Assembly: GCF_963676475.1 (NCBI RefSeq)
Contig: NZ_OY781106.1
Location: forward strand, 124,001-188,000
Direction of reading: 5' to 3'
Source of the DNA: an uncultured Celeribacter sp.
Lineage (GTDB): Bacteria > Pseudomonadota > Alphaproteobacteria > Rhodobacterales > Rhodobacteraceae
Length of the DNA stretch: 64,000 bases
Positions 59,823 through 64,000 of the stretch are shown here, piece after piece. The translations under genes and the position numbers were made by a program. Positions within the stretch are counted from its first letter, which is position 1. Every line of letters begins with the position of its first letter. The notes under the pieces were generated by a model, which was not told where the DNA came from, did no database searches, and saw only the letters and a program-made list of their open reading frames with translations.

Positions 59823-62051
59823 ATGGCTGACTTGCTGATCGAGCTCTTCTCCGAAGAAATCCCCGCGCGCATGCAGAAACGTGCTGCCGAGGATCTGAAA
59901 TCTCTGGTGACGAACGGTCTGGTCGACGCCGGTCTGACCTATGCCTCTGCGGGCGCCTTCGCCACGCCGCGCCGTCTGGCCCTGTCCATCGAAGGGCTTC
60001 TGGACGCCTCCCCGACCACGGTCGAAGAGCGCAAAGGCCCGCGCGTCGATGCGCCCGAAAAAGCGCTCGAAGGGTTCCTGCGTGGTGCCGGTGTCACGAA
60101 AGACGAGTTGGAAATTCGCGACGAGAAAAAAGGTCAGGTCTATTTCGCCAAGATCACCAAACCGGGGCGTCCGGCCGCCGAGATCGTGGCCGAGGTGCTT
60201 GAGGCCACCGTGCGCAATTTCCCCTGGCCGAAATCCATGCGCTGGGGGGTGGGCAGCCTCAAATGGGTGCGTCCGCTGCATTCCATCGTCTGCCTGATGA
60301 CCCGCGAAGACGGCGCCGAGGTTGTGCCGCTCGACATAGACGGCATCACCTCCGGCAACACGGTCTGGGGGCATCGTTTCATGTCCTCGGGCAGCTTCAA
60401 AGTGACGTCTTTTGATGATTACGCGACCAAGCTGAAACAGAATTTCGTCGTGCTCGACGGGGCCGAGCGCGCCGATCACATTTGGCACGACGCCACCAAT
60501 CAGGCCTTTGCGCAGGGTCTCGAAGTCGTTGAGGACAAAGGTCTTTTGGCCGAGGTTGCGGGGCTGGTCGAATGGCCGGTCGTGCTTATGGGCGAGATCG
60601 GTGCCGATTTTCTGGACCTGCCGCCCGAGGTGTTGCAGACCTCGATGAAAGAGCATCAAAAATTCTTCTCCGTGCGCAATCCCAAAACGGGCCGCATCGA
60701 GAAATTCGTCACCGTCGCCAACCGCGAGACCAAAGACAACGGCGCGACCATTTTGGCAGGCAACCAAAAGGTGCTCTCCGCCCGTCTGTCGGATGCGAAA
60801 TTCTTCTGGGAAAACGACGTGCGCACCGTCGAGCGTGACGGCATGGAGGCGATGTCCGCGCCGCTCGCCAACGTCACCTTCCACAACAAACTCGGTTCTC
60901 AGGCCGCCCGCATCGCGCGCATCGCGTCGCTGGCCGAAGAAATTGCGCCCATCGTCGGTGCCAAACCCGCTGAGGCCGGGGTGGCTGCGAAAGTCGCCAA
61001 AGCCGATCTCAGTTCTGAGATGGTCTACGAATTCCCGGAACTGCAAGGCATCATGGGCCGCTATTACGCGCAAAAAGCCGGGTTGTCCGACGCCGTGGCC
61101 GATGCCTGCCGTGATCACTATAGCCCGCTTGGCCCCTCCGACGATGTGCCGACCGAACCGGTTTCTGTCGCCGTCGCTCTGGCCGACAAACTCGACACGT
61201 TGACCGGCTTCTGGGCTATTGACGAGAAACCGACCGGCTCGAAAGACCCCTTTGCATTGCGTCGCGCAGCCCTCGGTGTGATCCGTCTGTTGCTCACCAA
61301 TGATGTGCGTCTGCACCTTGACCGGTTCATTGATAGCCAGCTCGTGCTGCACAAGATCGCAGAGGCCGATGAGAATGACAGCGTTATCGACACGTTGAAA
61401 GAAATCCTCGACGAGATCGCCGAACACGGCGTCTTCGGCGCGGCTTTCGATGCGATTGCCGATAAGCTTTCCGACGCGCAAAAAGACGCGGTGAAACAGG
61501 CGGCGGGTAATGTTCCTGACACCTCCGAGGATCTTTTGTCCTTCTTCCACGACCGTCTCAAAGTCTTCCTCAAAGACGAAGGCATCCGTCACGACGTGAT
61601 CGACGCCTGTCTCGCGATGGAGGGCAATGACGACATCACTTTGCTCGTCAAACGGGCCCGTGCCTTGCAGGCGATGCTCGACACCGAAGATGGCACCAAC
61701 CTCATTCAGGGCTTCAAACGCGCGAACAACATCCTGAGCCAAGCCGAGGAAAAAGACGGTGTCGAATATAGCTTCGGTCCCGATCTGAAATTCGCTGAAG
61801 TCGCGGAAGAGAAAGCCCTTTTTGCCGCGCTCGATGCGGCGGAAGAGGCGATCAAACCGGCGATGACCTCTGAGGATTTCACGGCCGCCATGTCCGCCAT
61901 GGCCGCGATGCGCCCGGAAGTTGATGCGTTTTTCGAAGCGGTTCAGGTCAATGCCGACAACGACATCGTGCGTCGCAATCGCCTGAACCTTCTGGGCCGC
62001 ATTCGCGACATCTGCCTCTCGGTCGCGGACCTGACCCGGATCGAAAGCTGA
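59823..62051 (+). CDS. glyS: Glycyl-tRNA synthetase beta subunit
   Basis: 742 residues. MADLLIELFSEEIPARMQ opens the beta subunit, with the HD-like region FPELQGIMGRYYAQKAG and the C-terminal anticodon-binding DALR-type domain (VMVNADND-like, with RLNLLGRIRDICLSVADL). Partner of glyQ; the two form an alpha2-beta2 enzyme. Two bases separate it from the DUF6446-like gene. Confidence 0.97.
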   Translation: MADLLIELFSEEIPARMQKRAAEDLKSLVTNGLVDAGLTYASAGAFATPRRLALSIEGLLDASPTTVEERKGPRVDAPEKALEGFLRGAGVTKDELEIRDEKKGQVYFAKITKPGRPAAEIVAEVLEATVRNFPWPKSMRWGVGSLKWVRPLHSIVCLMTREDGAEVVPLDIDGITSGNTVWGHRFMSSGSFKVTSFDDYATKLKQNFVVLDGAERADHIWHDATNQAFAQGLEVVEDKGLLAEVAGLVEWPVVLMGEIGADFLDLPPEVLQTSMKEHQKFFSVRNPKTGRIEKFVTVANRETKDNGATILAGNQKVLSARLSDAKFFWENDVRTVERDGMEAMSAPLANVTFHNKLGSQAARIARIASLAEEIAPIVGAKPAEAGVAAKVAKADLSSEMVYEFPELQGIMGRYYAQKAGLSDAVADACRDHYSPLGPSDDVPTEPVSVAVALADKLDTLTGFWAIDEKPTGSKDPFALRRAALGVIRLLLTNDVRLHLDRFIDSQLVLHKIAEADENDSVIDTLKEILDEIAEHGVFGAAFDAIADKLSDAQKDAVKQAAGNVPDTSEDLLSFFHDRLKVFLKDEGIRHDVIDACLAMEGNDDITLLVKRARALQAMLDTEDGTNLIQGFKRANNILSQAEEKDGVEYSFGPDLKFAEVAEEKALFAALDAAEEAIKPAMTSEDFTAAMSAMAAMRPEVDAFFEAVQVNADNDIVRRNRLNLLGRIRDICLSVADLTRIES

Positions 62052-62067
62052 CCAAAGCTGACCTAAG

Positions 62068-62098
62068 ACCGTTGCTGTGTTAACTTCACGGCAACGGT
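62068..62098 (+). promoter_or_regulatory. Stem-loop after glyS
   Basis: ACCGTTGC and GCAACGGT pair around 15 bases with only two T after; a weak terminator or attenuator between glyS and the PPDK-like gene. Confidence 0.45.
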
Positions 62099-62185
62099 TT
62101 CTCACGAAATCTCTGCGCCGTTACGGTTAACGGTTGCGCTCACACGGCCTTGAGGCGTAGCGTGCCGCAACAGGGAGGTGCCGCA

Positions 62186-64000
62186 GTGCAGCAAGAGAGT
62201 GACATCCTTGGGTTCACCCGCATCCGCCGCGTCGCTCCGATTGCGGTTGAGACCCATGGCGGGCGGGCGAAATGCTTGCAACGCTTGATTCGTCTTGACC
62301 TGCCTGTGCCGGAAACCGTCGCCTTGTCTTTTGACGCCGTGCATCGCCTCGCCGAGGGGTATCGGTTCGACAAAAAGGCGCTGTTGCGCGTGTTCGGCGA
62401 TGCGCCTTTGCTCACTGTGCGGCCCTCGTCGGAAGACCCCGATTGGGGCGGGCCGGGCGCCATTCTCAACATCGGCATGAACGATGCGCGTCACGCGGAA
62501 CTGACGCAGACCCATGGCGCGGAGGCGGCAGACACGCTGTACTTGCGATTTGTGCAATCTTTCGCGGTGCATGTCGAACGTCTCGACCCGGAATTGTTCG
62601 AATTTGACACGTCTATGCCCGTGGCGGAGGCACTGAAAACGGCGCTTGAGGGGCATGAAGATGAAACCGGTGCGCCGTTTCCCCAAGATCCTGCTGAGCA
62701 ATTAGGTCAGGTTCTGCGCTCCATGGCGCGCGCCTGGGAGGGCACGACAGCGCGGTTGTTGCGTCAGGCCAAAGGCGCGCCTGCGGACGCTGGACTGGGC
62801 CTGGTCGTGCAGGCCATGTCCTTGGGGCTGGGGCCGGGCGAAAGCGGGGCAGGGGTCATGCAACTGGTGGACTCGAACACCGGCGCGCCGCTGATAAAAG
62901 GCCGTTACAAACGCCAATCGCAAGGCCGCGAAGCCATCAATAATGGTGAATTCGACGCCGATGAGATGCTCTATCTGACCCGCGACAAGCGGGGGCCGTC
63001 TCTTGAGGAGGCTCAGCCGGAGCTGTTTGAGACGCTCGTGGACATGTCGAAACTCTGCCGCGTGCGTCTGCGCGAAGAGATGCAGGTCGAATTCACCATC
63101 GAGAACGGCAAACTTTCGGTGTTGGACGCCGTGCGGGTGCAACGCAGCTCGCGCGCGGCCCTTCGCATCGCGGTGCAATTGGCCGAGGATGGTATCATTC
63201 CACGCGAAGAGGCGATCACCCGTGTGCCCGCGCGCTCTCTGACCGAGCTCTTGCATCAACAGGTTGATCCCAAAGGGAAACGTGACGTCGTGGCGAAGGG
63301 CATCGCCGCCTCGCCGGGCGGTGCCGTGGGGCGGATCGTGTTCAATTCCAGCGTGGCGCAAAGCTATGAGTCGCGCGGCGAACCCTGCATCCTTGTGCGG
63401 CGTGAGACCACGCCCGAGGACATTCGTGGCATGCATTCCTCCGTCGGCATTTTGACCGAACGCGGCGGGGTGACCTCGCATGCGGCGGTGATCGCGCGCG
63501 GCATGGGGGTGCCCTGTGTGGTCGGCGCCTCGATGCGGATCAACGCGCGCGAACGCACGCTGACGCTGTCTGATGGGCGCACGCTTGCTGAGGGCGATCT
63601 TTTGACGCTTGATGGGTCTGCGGGCGAGGCGCTTATGGGCGCGGTCAAAATGCTGCCGCCGGTGAAGGATCATTGGTATCTGCAACTGATGGAATGGGCC
63701 GATGCGATCCGTGACATCGGGGTGCGCGCCAATGCAGACACGCCCGCAGATGCAGCCATGGCGCGGGACTTCAAGGCGCAGGGTATCGGGCTATGCCGCA
63801 CCGAACATATGTTCTTTGAAGGCGACCGTCTGACCGTGATGCGCGAAATGATTTTCGCCTCACGTCACGAAGATCGGGCCGAGGCAATCGCGCGGCTTTT
63901 GCCGATGCAAAGATCTGATTTTATTGAGCTTTTCCGGATCATGGAAGGTCTTCCGGTCTGTATCCGCCTGTTCGATCCGCCGCTTCACGAATTCCTGCCC
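62186..64000 (+). CDS. PPDK-family PEP-utilising enzyme, 3' partial, atypical ATP-grasp
   Basis: 605 codons are visible, running off the window end; the full family is near 880. The start is GTG 62186, seven bases after AGGGAGG. The swivel domain has the phosphocarrier His in GGVTSHAAVIARGMG (residue 432) and the PEP domain has GLCRTEHMFF and RLFDPPLHEFLP, as in pyruvate phosphate dikinase. The N-terminal nucleotide region is unusual: VRPSSEDPDWGGPGAILNIG replaces the VRSGA/SMPGMMDT segment, and TGA and GRY stand where TGE and GEY are usual. It follows glyS on the same strand after 134 bases. Canonical activity is uncertain. Confidence 0.85.
   Translation, partial: MQQESDILGFTRIRRVAPIAVETHGGRAKCLQRLIRLDLPVPETVALSFDAVHRLAEGYRFDKKALLRVFGDAPLLTVRPSSEDPDWGGPGAILNIGMNDARHAELTQTHGAEAADTLYLRFVQSFAVHVERLDPELFEFDTSMPVAEALKTALEGHEDETGAPFPQDPAEQLGQVLRSMARAWEGTTARLLRQAKGAPADAGLGLVVQAMSLGLGPGESGAGVMQLVDSNTGAPLIKGRYKRQSQGREAINNGEFDADEMLYLTRDKRGPSLEEAQPELFETLVDMSKLCRVRLREEMQVEFTIENGKLSVLDAVRVQRSSRAALRIAVQLAEDGIIPREEAITRVPARSLTELLHQQVDPKGKRDVVAKGIAASPGGAVGRIVFNSSVAQSYESRGEPCILVRRETTPEDIRGMHSSVGILTERGGVTSHAAVIARGMGVPCVVGASMRINARERTLTLSDGRTLAEGDLLTLDGSAGEALMGAVKMLPPVKDHWYLQLMEWADAIRDIGVRANADTPADAAMARDFKAQGIGLCRTEHMFFEGDRLTVMREMIFASRHEDRAEAIARLLPMQRSDFIELFRIMEGLPVCIRLFDPPLHEFLP

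Noticed and set aside
59709..62105. 798-residue minus-strand open frame opposite glyS
   Set aside because: Antisense shadow of glyS; no motifs and a composition rich in His/Arg/Gly typical of reverse-frame GC sequence.
62102..62701. 199-residue minus-strand open frame
   Set aside because: Antisense to the PPDK-like gene, whose motifs on the plus strand are convincing.
1..64000. tRNA, rRNA or mobile element genes
   Set aside because: No cloverleaf, rRNA core segment, transposase, integrase or target-site duplication was recognised on reading.

Overview
The window looks like a chromosomal segment of a marine-type alphaproteobacterium of the Rhodobacterales (Roseobacter group). The evidence is moderate-to-high GC, the phaC-phaP-phaR order, the gor-hflK-hflC-degP block, a small DUF6446-like gene between glyQ and glyS, a SAM-II riboswitch in front of metZ, and GGGATATTT/TTGAGTATTT intergenic motifs typical of this group. 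This placement is an inference from gene content; no rRNA gene is present to confirm it. I found no tRNA, rRNA, CRISPR array, insertion sequence, prophage or integrase. The window is essentially core chromosome.

Layout. 1-3 kb: polyhydroxyalkanoate storage (phaC cut by the window edge, phasin, PhaR repressor). 3-5.3 kb: a LysR regulator and a DegT-type aminotransferase. 5.3-12.3 kb (minus strand): one long cluster with a polar amino-acid-type ABC transporter (ATPase, binding protein, two permeases), two glutamine-synthetase-like gamma-glutamyl-amine ligases and a class I glutamine amidotransferase, apparently for uptake and gamma-glutamylation of an amine. 12.3-17 kb: TerB-like protein, a frameshifted alpha/beta hydrolase with a divergent ArsR regulator, PPK2, a LysE/Lrp exporter-regulator pair and a PaiB-like flavoprotein. 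17-23.2 kb: rpiB, pyrG, secG, a GNAT, ada, purA and DUF2842. 23.2-27.8 kb: a 750-residue acidic protein with an (Ala-Glu)15 repeat, thiamine pyrophosphokinase, a DMT transporter and a DUF454 protein.

27.9-41 kb: rpiA, gor, hflKC, a Do-type periplasmic protease, a small P-loop kinase-like protein, a lipoprotein, a 2Fe-2S ferredoxin, a secreted VCBS/FG-GAP-like protein, purD and xseA. The intergenic regions at about 32.5, 37.2 and 40.7 kb carry related structured repeats and five exact copies of an 11-mer, which are the least explained DNA here. 41-46.5 kb: AlkB-like hydroxylase, YhhN, then ftsY followed by an unknown protein, an EamA transporter and septation protein A. 46.5-52 kb: two alpha/beta hydrolases and a GST, then riboswitch-controlled metZ and folE2. 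52-58 kb: a DUF2946-like/PepSY membrane pair, TrkH, a membrane protein and an envelope protein whose trypsin-like domain has lost its catalytic triad. 58.2-64 kb: glyQ, DUF6446-like, glyS and an atypical PPDK-family enzyme cut by the window end.

The best candidates for new biology are the two-copy structured intergenic element with different but perfectly paired hairpin arms, the ATTAACCTTAA family, a shared TTTGATCAAA palindrome at two transcription-unit heads of the amine cluster, the triad-less protease-fold protein, the (AE)15 protein, and the PPDK homologue with altered ATP-grasp positions. No wholly new multi-gene system is evident.
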